A stretch of 64,000 bases of DNA from CAVYXZ01 sp965223835 (GCA_965223835.1 CBDCXQ010000001.1:558001-622000); one strand, 5' to 3'; positions 34,348 to 43,559 are shown, counted from the first letter of the stretch. A program made the numbers and translations. Notes: generated by a model from the sequence alone, not told the origin.

Positions 34348-34352
34348 CTATC

Positions 34353-34610
34353 TTAGGAACGCCGAATGAGACGTAGAAGGCCCAGCAAAATCACCGCGCC
34401 AATGAAGGCCACGAGAATGCTGCCGAGGTTTAATCCCGTGACTTCCCCGCCTGCTCCTAACTGATCGAGAACGAACCCACCGATAAAGCCACCCAGAATG
34501 CCGACCACAATGTCCGTCAGGCAACCCTGGCGTGAATTGGTTTTCATCACGATGCTGGCAAGCCAACCGGCGATGCCGCCCACGATGATCCAGGCAATTA
34601 AATTGAACAT
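34353..34610 (-). CDS. GlsB/YeaQ/YmgE-family stress-response membrane protein
   Basis: An 85-residue protein with three TM helices and glycine-rich packing: IAWIIVGGIAGWLAS, then IVVGILGGFIGGFVLDQLG, then LVAFIGAVILLGLLRLI. This is the Transglyc_assoc family pattern. Members are general-stress membrane proteins of unknown biochemical function. It is a single-gene unit between the decayed region and the divergent YfhO-flippase gene. Confidence 0.9.
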   Translation of the reverse strand: MFNLIAWIIVGGIAGWLASIVMKTNSRQGCLTDIVVGILGGFIGGFVLDQLGAGGEVTGLNLGSILVAFIGAVILLGLLRLIRRS

Positions 34611-34781
34611 ACTGCACTTTCCTCCCCATAGTATTACACAGTTACTGATTGTAACCTGAATTGCAAGGATTGAAATGGGTCAATCGTCTCGTTTATGTCT
34701 GGGCCGGGTGGCGGATGGATACTCGAAATAACGACGATTCGGGAGTATAGTTCGAGACGCTTGAATTAAGTATCTAAAACT

Positions 34782-37700
34782 ATGCGACGACGTTTACCCG
34801 ACATTCTCATTATCGTGCTGTTGTTCTGCCTGCCGCTGGTCATGTTCTGGCAGCAGACCATCGGCGGGCGCACCCTGCTGCCAACTGAGAATATCTACCA
34901 GTACGAACCTTATGCAACCTACCGTGAGGTTGTCAAGGCGCCAGACGTGCCGCACAATGCGCTACTCTCCGACCTCGTGCTGCAAAATTACCAGTGGAAA
35001 ATGTTCATCCGTGAGAGCATCGCCCAGCGTGAGATTCCACTCTGGAATCCCTACCAGTTCAGCGGGATTCCGTTTCTGGCCGCCGGACAGCAATCGACAT
35101 TATACCCCTTCAGCCTGCTTTATTATGTGATGCCGCTGTGGGCCGCCTATGGCTGGTTCACGGTGGTGCAGTTGTGGCTGGCTGGGGCGTTCATGTATGG
35201 GTTCCTGCGCGGTCTGAACGTCGGGCGCTTTGGCAGCACCATCGCCGGTGTGACCTATCAACTGTCTGCGTTCTTCGTCATCAGCGCCGTGTTTCCCATG
35301 ATTATTGCAGCAGCGGCCTGGCTCCCGTTATTGCTGCTCATGATTGAGTTCACGATTCAGCAGCGGATGCTGTTTGGCCGACCAACCCGTCTGCCCTGGG
35401 TTGCCATTGGCGCTGTGGCCTTAGGCTGTATGATTCTGGCCGGTCATGTCGAGATCACCTACCATACGCTGCTGATAATGGGCTACTATGCAGCGGCGCG
35501 GTTGTTAGTATTGTGGTGGTTGCCTGTAGGCACACAGCACGCCATGCCCCTACGCGATGTTTTCATATCCAGCATCTGGCTGATTGGCATGATTATACTG
35601 GGGATGGCGCTGGGCGCAGTGCAGTTTATCCCGCTCTTCGAACTGGCGGGGGTGAATTTTCGCGCTGGCTCGGCATCCTATGAACAAGTCGTTGGCTGGG
35701 CGCACCCCTTGCGCGACCTGCTGCAATTTGCACTGCCCAACTTTTATGGCAATCCCACACATCATAGCTATGTCGATGTGTTCACGCGGGAAACCATTCC
35801 CGTAACGGTGAATGCATTGGGCAACCCAAATAACCATACCGATTGGGGCATCAAGAACTACGTTGAAGCGGCGCTCTATGTCGGCATCTTGCCGCTGGCG
35901 CTGGCGGGGTATGCGGTAGTTTTAGCTCTCATCCCAGGACATCAACTTACTCAAGGTGAAAGAGACAAAAAAGTCCCTCGCCCACAGGGAGAGGGATTTA
36001 GGTTGAGGGCGATAATCTTCCTCATTCTCGTCCTGCTCGGCCTGACCTTCATGTTCGGCTTGCCCACCTATCACCTGCTCTATCTCCTGCCCGGCATTGA
36101 CCAGTTACATTCGCCGTTCCGCTGGATTTTCTCCGTGACACTGAGCGTGGCGGTGCTGGCCGGGTTTGGCGCGGACCACTTGGAAAAGGCACGCAGCGCG
36201 GTGCGGACACGCAGTAGCGCGTCCCTACAACGCTGGTTCGCTTATGGGTTGCTGGCGGCGGGGGCGTTTGTGCTGGTTGGGTTGCTGGTGTCGTATGTCT
36301 TTTTTGGTCAGATCGAACCGCTGGTTGAGCAGGTGTTGAGCAGCATGGCGCTGGCGGACCGGGCGTTTGCCGATGCCCGCATGTTTTACAGCTACCAGTT
36401 CACCAATGGGCTGGTGCTGGGCGTGATGTTGCTGGGGGCGGGCGTGATATTTTACCCCATCCCCCAGCCCGAGCAGAGCCTCCCTGTGGGGCCTCCCCAT
36501 ACATGGAGAGGGGGAGCAGGCCGCGCAAATATTTGGCGATTTGTGGCGGTTGGGTTGGTCGCCGTTGATCTGATGATCGCATCATGGGGCTTTAACCCCG
36601 CGTCGGACCCGCTGTTGCTGGACTTCACGCCACCGGCGATTGAATGGTTGCAAAATCAACCCGGCGACTGGCGCTATACCACGCTGGAAGACCCCACCCA
36701 ACCGCCGATTATGAACGCCAATCTCGGCTGGCAGCATGGCCTGCGCGATATTCGCGGTTACGAGAGCATCATTCCCAAACAATATGTCGATTACATGGAA
36801 CAGATCGCGCCGCAGCGTCAACTCGAATTTAACCGCGTTGCGCCGCTGTATGTCGATCAACTGGATTCCGTCGATTGGAACCGGCTGTGGCTTCTTGGCG
36901 TGCGCTATATCATGACGGCACCAACTCTGAATCTTTATGATTACCTACCACAACCCGTTGATCCACGCACCGGCAATGCATTACCGCCGCCCGCACCGGT
37001 GTTTGAAGACGCATCCCTGCGAATCTGGGAACGCCCGGCAATGCCGCACGCCTATGTCGCGCAATTGCTGGCAGGCGATGAATTGCACATTGAAGGTGGC
37101 ATCTTTACTGGCTGGGAGGTGGTCATCGACATTGACACCGGGCGTGAAAAAGTGTTGCATGTCAATGTCAGTGATGCGGTCCCGACATCCTGGTTGGTCA
37201 TTAATGAAACCTACATGCCGGGCTGGCGGGCGTTTATCCGACCACGCGGCAGCGCCGACGATCTGGAACGCCCTTTGCCAGTGGCGCGCGTGTTGGAAAA
37301 TTTCCAGGGTGTGGATGTTTCACCTGGCGTTATTCAAAACCTGTTCAACGACTTGAGTGCAGAACATCAGGCTGCCCTTGAGGCCGGGCAGGTTACGATT
37401 CGTCTGGTCTACAGTCCGTCCAGTTTTCAAGTCGGCCTGTTCGTTTCATTCATCGGCGCGGTACTGGTGATTTTCATGTTGGGCGTGTGGTTGTGGCGCT
37501 TGTTCGTTGCCCGGCAAGATGACAACCCCATTGGCCGGGTCGCCCGCAACAGCGTTGCGCCGATTATTCTCAATCTGTTTAATCGTGGCATTGACTTTGC
37601 CTTCGCGTTTGTCATGTTGCGCATTCTGGGGCCTGAAGATGCCGGGATTTATTTCTATGCCGGGTTCATCTTCATCTGGTTCGATATTTTCACCAACTTT

Positions 37701-39023
37701 GGCCTCGATGTCTATCTCACCCGTGAGGTCGCTCGTGATCGCAGCCGTGCCGCCCGCTATTTCATCAGTACGAGTGCTTTGCGGTTGGGCCTGACACTGG
37801 TTGGAGTGGCTCTGTTAGCGCTGTTTTTGCTGGCCCGCCAGAATCTCATCGCGCCGCCATTGAGCATGCAGGGCGTAATTGCGATTATCCTGCTCTATAT
37901 CGGTCTGCTGCCCGGCAGCTTGAGCAAGGGCATGACCTCGCTATTTTACGCCTTTGAACAGGCAGAATATCCAGCGGCGATCACCACGCTTTCAACCATC
38001 AGCAAAACGGTGTTCGGACTGGCGGCACTGGTGTTGGGCTATGGCGTCATTGGGCTGGCGGGTGTCAGTATCCTGACCAACGCCCTGACACTGGCAGTGC
38101 TGTTGTGGGGTGGCCGAAAATTGCTTTCCTCCCCCTCTCTGGTGGCGGCGAGGGGGTTGGGGGGTGAGGTAAAAAATTCCATCGACATCCCCCTCATCCG
38201 ACGGATGACCGGGGAAAGTTGGCCGTTGCTGGTCAATCATTTTCTGGCGACGATCTTTTTTCAGATCGATATTCTCATTATCGAAGCCATTCACGGCGCA
38301 CGCATGGTTGGTTTATACAGCGTGGCGTACAAGTGGATTGCCGCCCTGAACATCATCCCAGCGTTTTTCACCCAGGCGATGCTTCCCATCATGTCGCGTC
38401 AGGCTCATGAGGACCGCGATGCGCTCAAACGCACCTATATTCTAGCAATCAAGCTATTGGTGAGTCTGGCGCTGCCGACCGCCGTGATCTTTACGTTTCT
38501 CGCGTTTTTCCTGACTAATGTGCTGGGTGGGGCGCAATATTTGCCCGATGGTGCCATTGCCACTCAATTGATGATCTGGAGCATTCCGATTGGCTGGATT
38601 AACAGCCTGACGCAATATGTGTTGATCGCGCTGGATTTACAACGACGCATTACGCGGGCGTTTATGATCGCGGTAACATTCAATATCGTCAGCAATATGC
38701 TGTTCATACCGCAATATGGGTATCAGGCGGCGGCGCTGACGACCATCGCGTCCGAATTGATGTTGCTATTACCCTTTGGCTTGCTGCTGCACGGTGCGCT
38801 GGGGATGCTCCCCTGGCTTCAGATGATCTGGCGACCGGGGGTAGCAACTGCATTGATGATCGTGGTTATGCAGGTGGCTGGTCAAATGCAACCCGCATTG
38901 GGGCTGCTGCTGGGTATTCTGGTTTACGCGGCAACACTCCTCATGTTGCGTCCGCTGAATTCAAGTGAAATCGCCCGGCTGAAGCCCTTGCTGCCGAGGC
39001 AGTTGGCGGGGCTGGCACGTTAA
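34782..39023 (+). CDS. Fusion of YfhO-type membrane protein and polysaccharide flippase, carrying in-frame palindromic repeats
   Basis: A 1413-residue protein. Residues 1 to about 920 form a YfhO-like module (GT-C-type multi-pass region starting RRRLPDILIIVLLFCLPLVMFW, with a large extracytoplasmic part such as ADVHL-like DLERPLPVARVLENFQGV), ending in a TM helix near 890-915. From about 930 (RVARNSVAPIILNLFNRGIDFAFAFVMLRILGPEDAGIYFYA) to the end it is a Wzx/MATE-like oligosaccharide flippase with 12-14 helices. YfhO proteins add sugars to lipid-linked polymers, so fusion to a flippase is logical for one pathway. Three GC-rich palindromic repeats are translated in frame. There is no clear ribosome binding site. 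The fusion could also be two genes joined by loss of a stop. Confidence 0.82.
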   Translation: MRRRLPDILIIVLLFCLPLVMFWQQTIGGRTLLPTENIYQYEPYATYREVVKAPDVPHNALLSDLVLQNYQWKMFIRESIAQREIPLWNPYQFSGIPFLAAGQQSTLYPFSLLYYVMPLWAAYGWFTVVQLWLAGAFMYGFLRGLNVGRFGSTIAGVTYQLSAFFVISAVFPMIIAAAAWLPLLLLMIEFTIQQRMLFGRPTRLPWVAIGAVALGCMILAGHVEITYHTLLIMGYYAAARLLVLWWLPVGTQHAMPLRDVFISSIWLIGMIILGMALGAVQFIPLFELAGVNFRAGSASYEQVVGWAHPLRDLLQFALPNFYGNPTHHSYVDVFTRETIPVTVNALGNPNNHTDWGIKNYVEAALYVGILPLALAGYAVVLALIPGHQLTQGERDKKVPRPQGEGFRLRAIIFLILVLLGLTFMFGLPTYHLLYLLPGIDQLHSPFRWIFSVTLSVAVLAGFGADHLEKARSAVRTRSSASLQRWFAYGLLAAGAFVLVGLLVSYVFFGQIEPLVEQVLSSMALADRAFADARMFYSYQFTNGLVLGVMLLGAGVIFYPIPQPEQSLPVGPPHTWRGGAGRANIWRFVAVGLVAVDLMIASWGFNPASDPLLLDFTPPAIEWLQNQPGDWRYTTLEDPTQPPIMNANLGWQHGLRDIRGYESIIPKQYVDYMEQIAPQRQLEFNRVAPLYVDQLDSVDWNRLWLLGVRYIMTAPTLNLYDYLPQPVDPRTGNALPPPAPVFEDASLRIWERPAMPHAYVAQLLAGDELHIEGGIFTGWEVVIDIDTGREKVLHVNVSDAVPTSWLVINETYMPGWRAFIRPRGSADDLERPLPVARVLENFQGVDVSPGVIQNLFNDLSAEHQAALEAGQVTIRLVYSPSSFQVGLFVSFIGAVLVIFMLGVWLWRLFVARQDDNPIGRVARNSVAPIILNLFNRGIDFAFAFVMLRILGPEDAGIYFYAGFIFIWFDIFTNFGLDVYLTREVARDRSRAARYFISTSALRLGLTLVGVALLALFLLARQNLIAPPLSMQGVIAIILLYIGLLPGSLSKGMTSLFYAFEQAEYPAAITTLSTISKTVFGLAALVLGYGVIGLAGVSILTNALTLAVLLWGGRKLLSSPSLVAARGLGGEVKNSIDIPLIRRMTGESWPLLVNHFLATIFFQIDILIIEAIHGARMVGLYSVAYKWIAALNIIPAFFTQAMLPIMSRQAHEDRDALKRTYILAIKLLVSLALPTAVIFTFLAFFLTNVLGGAQYLPDGAIATQLMIWSIPIGWINSLTQYVLIALDLQRRITRAFMIAVTFNIVSNMLFIPQYGYQAAALTTIASELMLLLPFGLLLHGALGMLPWLQMIWRPGVATALMIVVMQVAGQMQPALGLLLGILVYAATLLMLRPLNSSEIARLKPLLPRQLAGLAR
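35971..36009. repeat. Palindromic repeat inside the YfhO-flippase gene, copy 1
   Basis: TCCCTC-G-CCC-ACA-GGG-A-GAGGGA (35974-35996) is an almost perfect inverted repeat, followed by TTTAGGTTGAGGG. It is read in frame as SPRPQGEGFRLR between two predicted TM helices, in a loop. This type of sequence normally occurs in intergenic repeats. Confidence 0.7.
36452..36521. repeat. Palindromic repeat inside the YfhO-flippase gene, copy 2
   Basis: The run CCCCATCCCCCAGCCC ... CTCCCCATACATGGAGAGGGGGAG contains inverted CTCCCC/GGGGAG arms around ATACATGGAGAG. It is translated as PQPEQSLPVGPPHTWRGGAG, a proline/glycine-rich loop between TM helices with no similarity to YfhO proteins. Confidence 0.65.
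38127..38170. repeat. Palindromic repeat inside the YfhO-flippase gene, copy 3
   Basis: CTCCCCCTCTCT ... GAGGGGGTTGGGGGGTGAGGT. Apart from the loop it nearly matches the copy at 14061-14103 in ccmH, including the 3' tail GGGGGGTGAGGT. It is translated as SSPSLVAARGLGGEV, inserted in the flippase half between two predicted TM helices. Confidence 0.75.
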
Positions 39024-39373
39024 TGCACTGATTTAGCCGGCTGTCGGGTACGCATCTGCTGTTGTGCTGATTTCGTTTCGAGAATTCGAACCGGCCATTT
39101 TGTCAGCAACCGATCAACCACCGGGTTACTAATAACGCGCATCCTGACCCGCTCATCCTGACGACCCAGCACAATATCGTAAACGATTACCCGGCGCGAG
39201 CCACCGTGCCAGAACGCTTCATAGTGAATATCCTGCTGGATTTTCCAGCCATCGTTGAGGTAAGTTAATAAGGCATCGCCACCCGCATAACGTTGTGATT
39301 TTGGGCACCAATGACGGGTAAAGTCGGATGTGTGGATAAAGGCTCGATTAATTTTGTTTAACATCTCTAACAC
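39020..39373 (-). CDS. Protein of unknown function, paralogue of the 39695-40021 gene
   Basis: A 117-residue protein. It shares a clear framework with the next minus-strand gene: RHW-P-S-(K/R)YAGGD-L-T-LN-GW-I, WH-GSR-V--Y, and NP-V-R. I do not recognise the family. The many conserved Trp, Tyr and charged residues in a compact single domain suggest a small beta-rich fold. The stop overlaps the YfhO-flippase stop on the other strand by 4 bases. Confidence 0.65.
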   Translation of the reverse strand: MLEMLNKINRAFIHTSDFTRHWCPKSQRYAGGDALLTYLNDGWKIQQDIHYEAFWHGGSRRVIVYDIVLGRQDERVRMRVISNPVVDRLLTKWPVRILETKSAQQQMRTRQPAKSVH

Positions 39374-39694
39374 CTTTATAACTCATCGTCAATCTTATTG
39401 TAGGGCTAAAGATCGATTGGACTGCATAATAATTCGATAAAAATTGATTTAGGATGAATTAATTCCTCAACTTTAATATTTGAATCATGCTTAGATAAAT
39501 AATTTTCATTGTTTATAAATATTACACTTCATGAATCTTTATGATTAATTAAGGAAAGTAAATTTTTGAGAGCGAATCTCAGGTGGGTATGTATATTTGT
39601 TTTGGTGGATTGGATCAGCAGCATGGAGGCAAAAGGGTATGAGAGTTACATTGAAAACTATTTTCAATAAGTATTTTATGGGCGAGCTTGTGAT
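39374..39694. other. AT-rich intergenic spacer between the two paralogous unknown genes
   Basis: About 320 bases, visibly richer in A and T than the coding sequence around it. No ORF of note is present. It should contain the promoter of the 39020-39373 gene, but I see no convincing -35/-10 pair. The strong base-composition shift could mark recently acquired DNA. Confidence 0.45.
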
Positions 39695-40021
39695 CTAGCG
39701 GTAGCGTAAGGCAGCGGTTTGTTCGTCAATATCCCGTATATGGAACGGCAGGGTACCGACGATGCGCCGGACATAAGGATTGGTCAGCACGGGTACGGCC
39801 AGCGTTTCATGATCACGCACCAGATCCATGTGATAAATTTCCACCGGACGCGACCCGGCATGCCAGTAGGTTTCGCAGAAGATTGTCTCTTTGATCTGCC
39901 AACCCTGGTTGAGCAGCGTTATCAGCTGATCGCCACCAGCATATTTTTCCGAGATAGGTGACCAATGCCGTACAACATCGGGATACTCAACATGAGCATT
40001 GAGCGCATCAAAAGCGACCAT
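39695..40021 (-). CDS. Protein of unknown function, paralogue of the 39020-39373 gene
   Basis: A 108-residue protein (VVRHWSPISEKYAGGDQLITLLNQGWQI ... YWHAGSRPVEIYHMDL ... VLTNPYVRRIVG). It aligns over its whole length with the neighbouring gene, so the two arose by duplication. No signal peptide or TM helix. Function unknown. The ribosome binding site AGGA lies about 10 bases before ATG. Confidence 0.65.
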   Translation of the reverse strand: MVAFDALNAHVEYPDVVRHWSPISEKYAGGDQLITLLNQGWQIKETIFCETYWHAGSRPVEIYHMDLVRDHETLAVPVLTNPYVRRIVGTLPFHIRDIDEQTAALRYR

Positions 40022-40359
40022 AACTTATTGTCCTTTCCTGAGCACAGTTAACCAAGAATAAATTTAAAGCCTCATGGTTAACGAACATTTAATGGGTGGT
40101 TAGGAACATGCGTTGTTTGGATTATCTTTATTATAGATAACTTGCAGTACCGAGTCATGCAGCGATATGACGAAATTTTAACCCGCTTCCTACCACATAA
40201 TCACTAAGCTGGTTGTTCTTCTGACGACCTGACCACCACCTTCTTTACGTTAATCATACCGGGCCTATATAAGAATAATATTGGTCAGTCGATAGTGTCT
40301 GTCCGGTTAGCGACATGCTATAATCGCCGCAAACCGTTTGTAACCAGAGGACTAGAATT
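40022..40359. other. Intergenic region with promoter of asnS
   Basis: This 338-base region holds no gene. Apart from the promoter listed separately, I see no riboswitch or T-box pattern (no AGGGTGGNACCGCG element). Confidence 0.5.
40296..40324 (+). promoter_or_regulatory. Putative sigma70 promoter of asnS
   Basis: A perfect TATAAT at 40319-40324 lies 35 bases before the GTG start of asnS. A weak TGTCTG-like -35 box sits 17 bases upstream. AGAGGA provides the ribosome binding site. Confidence 0.5.
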
Positions 40360-41697
40360 GTGGCGACATCCATAAAAATTGCGGATCTGGCACAGCATGA
40401 TGGTGAAACTGTGGACGTGCGGGGCTGGGTTTATAATCGAACGGGCAAAGGACGGCTGCAATTTATTCAACTGCGCGACGGCACTGGCATTGTGCAGTGC
40501 GTCGCGTTTAAAAAGGAGATGCCTGAGGATGAATTCGCCATCGCCAGCAGCCTGTCGCAGGAATCAGCGGTGCGCATCATGGGCACGGTGCGTCAGGATG
40601 AACGCGCCCCTGGCATCCCCGGCGGGTATGAGATCGGTATCAAACAATTAGAACTGGTCCAGCAATCGGACGACTATCCGATCAGTCCCAAAGAACATGG
40701 CACTGAATTCTTGATGGATCATCGTCACCTGTGGGTGCGGTCCAGTCGCCAGTGGGCGATTCTGCGGATTCGCTCGACTATTATCAACGCCATGCGCAAC
40801 TGGCTGGATGTTAACGACTATCTGCTGGTCGATACGCCCATTATTACGCCCGCCGCTGGCGAAGAAACGACCACGCTGTTCGAGATTGATTACTTTGGCG
40901 AACCAGCGTTTCTGGCGCAGACCGGCCAACTCTATAATGAGGCGAACATGGCGGCCTTCGGCAAGGTCTATTGTTTTGGCCCAACGTTTCGCGCCGAAAA
41001 ATCGAAGACGCGTCGCCATCTGATGGAGTTCTGGATGCTGGAACCGGAGATGGCCTTCTTCTCGCTGGATGATCTGATGGATATGGAAGAACTATTCGTC
41101 AGCCACGTGATTCAGACCGTGCTCAAGAAGCATCCGGCGGAACTGGGAATCCTGGAGCGTGATACCAGCAAGCTGGCGAATGCGCTGCCCCCCTTCCCAC
41201 GTGTCAGTTATGATGAAGCAGTTGAGCGCCTGCAAAAACTCGCCGCCGAAACGGACGACCTGGAACAGAAAGCGTTGCTCCAAATCGAGTGGGGCGAGGA
41301 TTTTGGCTCACCGCATGAGACCGCGCTGGCGGAGATGTTCGACAAACCGGTGTTCGTCTACAATTATCCGACGGCGATCAAGGCGTTTTATATGCAACCC
41401 GTCGACGGTCGGCCTGAAGTCTGTCGCAGCGTGGATCTCCTCGCGCCGGAAGGTTATGGTGAGATCACGGGCGGGAGCGAACGCATTTACGATGCAGACC
41501 TGTTGGAAGAACGGGTCGCCACCATCGGTCTCCCGCGTGAAGCCTATGCCTGGTATCTCGATTTGCGACGCTATGGCTCGGTGCCGCATTCCGGCTTTGG
41601 CATCGGCCTGGAACGCACCGTCGCCTGGATCTGTGGCCTGCCCCACATCCGCGAGACGATTCCCTATGCGCGGATGCTCAACCGCAATTATCCGTGA
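40360..41697 (+). CDS. asnS: Asparaginyl-tRNA synthetase
   Basis: A 445-residue class IIb synthetase with GTG start. The N-terminal OB-fold anticodon-binding domain (VDVRGWVYNRTGKGRLQFIQLRDGTG) is followed by the catalytic domain. The motifs are motif 1 (AILRIRSTIINAMRNWLDVNDYLLVDTPIITPA), motif 2 (FGPTFRAEKSKTRRHLMEFWMLEPEMAF) and motif 3 (HSGFGIGLERTVAWICGL). The KPVFVYNYPTAIKAFYM block is the AsnRS rather than AspRS signature. It charges tRNA-Asn. The last 91 bases of this gene reappear as a decayed fragment at 46143-46233. Confidence 0.95.
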   Translation: MATSIKIADLAQHDGETVDVRGWVYNRTGKGRLQFIQLRDGTGIVQCVAFKKEMPEDEFAIASSLSQESAVRIMGTVRQDERAPGIPGGYEIGIKQLELVQQSDDYPISPKEHGTEFLMDHRHLWVRSSRQWAILRIRSTIINAMRNWLDVNDYLLVDTPIITPAAGEETTTLFEIDYFGEPAFLAQTGQLYNEANMAAFGKVYCFGPTFRAEKSKTRRHLMEFWMLEPEMAFFSLDDLMDMEELFVSHVIQTVLKKHPAELGILERDTSKLANALPPFPRVSYDEAVERLQKLAAETDDLEQKALLQIEWGEDFGSPHETALAEMFDKPVFVYNYPTAIKAFYMQPVDGRPEVCRSVDLLAPEGYGEITGGSERIYDADLLEERVATIGLPREAYAWYLDLRRYGSVPHSGFGIGLERTVAWICGLPHIRETIPYARMLNRNYP

Positions 41698-41764
41698 TAT
41701 CTGAACGGATACGTCGCCAGATCAGAGTCTCAGTGACCAGTTCGATCTGACGACGTACACAGCC

Positions 41765-42931
41765 TTATCCCATATCGATATTCACCAGGCGCGTGATCTG
41801 CCCGTTGCTTTCCCAGAGGGTGACTTTGTTGGCAATGAGTGGGTCGTCGGCTGCTGGTTGAACGATTCCATTGACGTCGATGGCCCTTGAGGTGATGCTG
41901 TGTTCTCCAGTCTTAACATCAGGCCAATCAAGTGACCAGAATATCCAGGAGTACTCAGCCTGTTGGGTACGATCGATTTGAGCCGGGAGCCATTCACCAT
42001 CGTCAATCTTTACTTCGACAGTGTCGATCGGTGCCCCCCAGGCCGCGCCATCAATACGGTAGGTATTACCGTTTCGGACCACCCGTCCCGGTGCCGACTT
42101 GATCAGGGTATGGGTAACCGAACTCTCAGTCCAGAGCGGATTATCTTCCGTGCCCTCATTGCGCAGCGTGACATAATCGCGCGCCATGAAAAGATTCATC
42201 AATCGTGTGTCCCAGACCTCAATATGGTCCAGCCATTTTACGTTAGAAACGCCATACCAACCGGGCGCAATTAAGCGCAACGGATACCCGTTCTTGGGGG
42301 GCAACGGTTCACCGTTCATTTCATAGACCAGCAGGTTATCTGGACTCATAGCGTCTTCAAGTGACATGCTGCGTGCGAAATTCTGCATCATTGTCTGCTC
42401 ACGTATCGTCACTTCGTGCGAATCTGTGCCCCAGAAAACGACTTCACGACCCTCCTCTAGTACGCCAGCTTGTTCGAGCAGGGCTGACAAGGGGGTTCCA
42501 GCCCATTTTGCGTTGCCAATCCCAGTATCGAAGAAGGGAAATCCGTGATTGCCAGAACACTCCAAGGTAAACATTACTTCATGGCGAGGCATCGCCTTGA
42601 TATCATCAAGTGTGAATGATAGCGGCTGACTGACCAGTCCCGTTATGTTGAGCTGCCAGGTTGCAGCATCAATTTCGGGCACTTCTCCATTGCGAACGAT
42701 GGCGAAAAATTCGTCGTTGGGCGTGATCCAGGTATCCAAGTCTTCCCAGGTCTGCTGATCAACGATGATATGTGGGATCGGATTCTCGACTCTTTGATCT
42801 AACCAGGGAAGTACCACATCATCTGCCTGTAGTGCAAAGGTGTGTAAAGGCGACCTCAGCAGTGTCATACCGGCTAACATTGCGCCGCTCTGCGCCAGAA
42901 ATGCGCGTCGTGATATCGCACGTTGACTCAT
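41765..42931 (-). CDS. Sulfite-oxidase-like molybdopterin oxidoreductase (Tat-exported)
   Basis: A 388-residue protein. The N-terminus SRRAFLAQSGAMLAGMTLL is a twin-arginine signal. The catalytic domain carries the Moco-ligating Cys125 in FTLECSGNHGFPFF and the neighbouring FAIVRNGEVPEID and GYPLRLIAPGWYGVSNVKWL blocks of sulfite oxidase. The C-terminal Ig-like dimerisation domain (IDTVEVKIDDGEWLPAQI) completes the fold. No haem b5 domain is present, so electrons must leave to a separate cytochrome. The substrate could be sulfite or another oxyanion; SorA/YedY-like enzymes are close relatives. Confidence 0.88.
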   Translation of the reverse strand: MSQRAISRRAFLAQSGAMLAGMTLLRSPLHTFALQADDVVLPWLDQRVENPIPHIIVDQQTWEDLDTWITPNDEFFAIVRNGEVPEIDAATWQLNITGLVSQPLSFTLDDIKAMPRHEVMFTLECSGNHGFPFFDTGIGNAKWAGTPLSALLEQAGVLEEGREVVFWGTDSHEVTIREQTMMQNFARSMSLEDAMSPDNLLVYEMNGEPLPPKNGYPLRLIAPGWYGVSNVKWLDHIEVWDTRLMNLFMARDYVTLRNEGTEDNPLWTESSVTHTLIKSAPGRVVRNGNTYRIDGAAWGAPIDTVEVKIDDGEWLPAQIDRTQQAEYSWIFWSLDWPDVKTGEHSITSRAIDVNGIVQPAADDPLIANKVTLWESNGQITRLVNIDMG

Positions 42932-42999
42932 AATAGACCCCTTTCAATAATTTCTTCTCTCAGGACTGGCGGCGTAATCATTTGGGCGAATTGAATCAT
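42928..42999 (-). CDS. Possible 23-residue upstream ORF overlapping the molybdoenzyme start
   Basis: ATG 42999 opens a 23-codon frame whose stop overlaps the ATG of the sulfite-oxidase-like gene (TTATGAGTCAA). A GGGAGG lies about 11 bases before the small ATG. If translated it would couple or attenuate expression of the enzyme. Spacing is long and the peptide (MIQFAQMITPP ... ERGLL) resembles nothing known, so this is speculative. Confidence 0.25.
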   Translation of the reverse strand: MIQFAQMITPPVLREEIIERGLL

Positions 43000-43559
43000 C
43001 TTTTAGTCATCCTCCCTAAAAAATATCTTATTAAGAATGTTGAGTGACCAAGCTTGGCAGAAAGGCACACCTTTCATCGTATAGCCATAGCTAGTCGAAG
43101 TCACCTAACAAAAGTTATGTTTGATGTTCTGTTTTGTAGGAGAAACATGAATGGAACGTGTCTTTACGACTAAAGCTTCAAGAAGATGACAGGGACAATG
43201 CGCGTTGAGTGTCTCTGATACTGGGCAAAAATCGGGCTAGTCTAGATATGCGCTTATACAGCCTAGCATGTTCAGGTTTCTCAGCAATCATGGCATGAGC
43301 ACGCAAATGCTTGTACCGAGTTCTATGCTAAGTCTGAATTGGCAACGATGTTGTGGTACCAGGGGGGATTGGCGGGTACACTCGTTTTTCGCACCGGTGG
43401 TATCGAGAATGAGTATGGGCAAGGGGTTGTCAACCTTGCCTCCATTTGCTCAAAACTCCTCGATTATTGCTTTATTCCTTTCGTCCCACGCGTTTTTATC
43501 CCATTCATTTGCCATGTTCATATCCGTTCTCGATTTCTGAAGCAAATACACCATAAGAC
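42932..43559. other. Intergenic region between the molybdoenzyme and the first STAND regulator
   Basis: About 630 bases. Besides the possible upstream ORF, plus-strand frames of 74 and 90 codons exist at 43268-43563, but they have no ribosome binding site, no recognisable domain and poor composition. I take them as chance ORFs. The 3' ends of two minus-strand genes define this gap. Confidence 0.4.

Noticed and set aside
35971..38170. CRISPR-like interpretation of the repeated GC-rich palindromes
   Set aside because: Copies are few, unevenly spaced, inside genes and without unique spacers of constant length.
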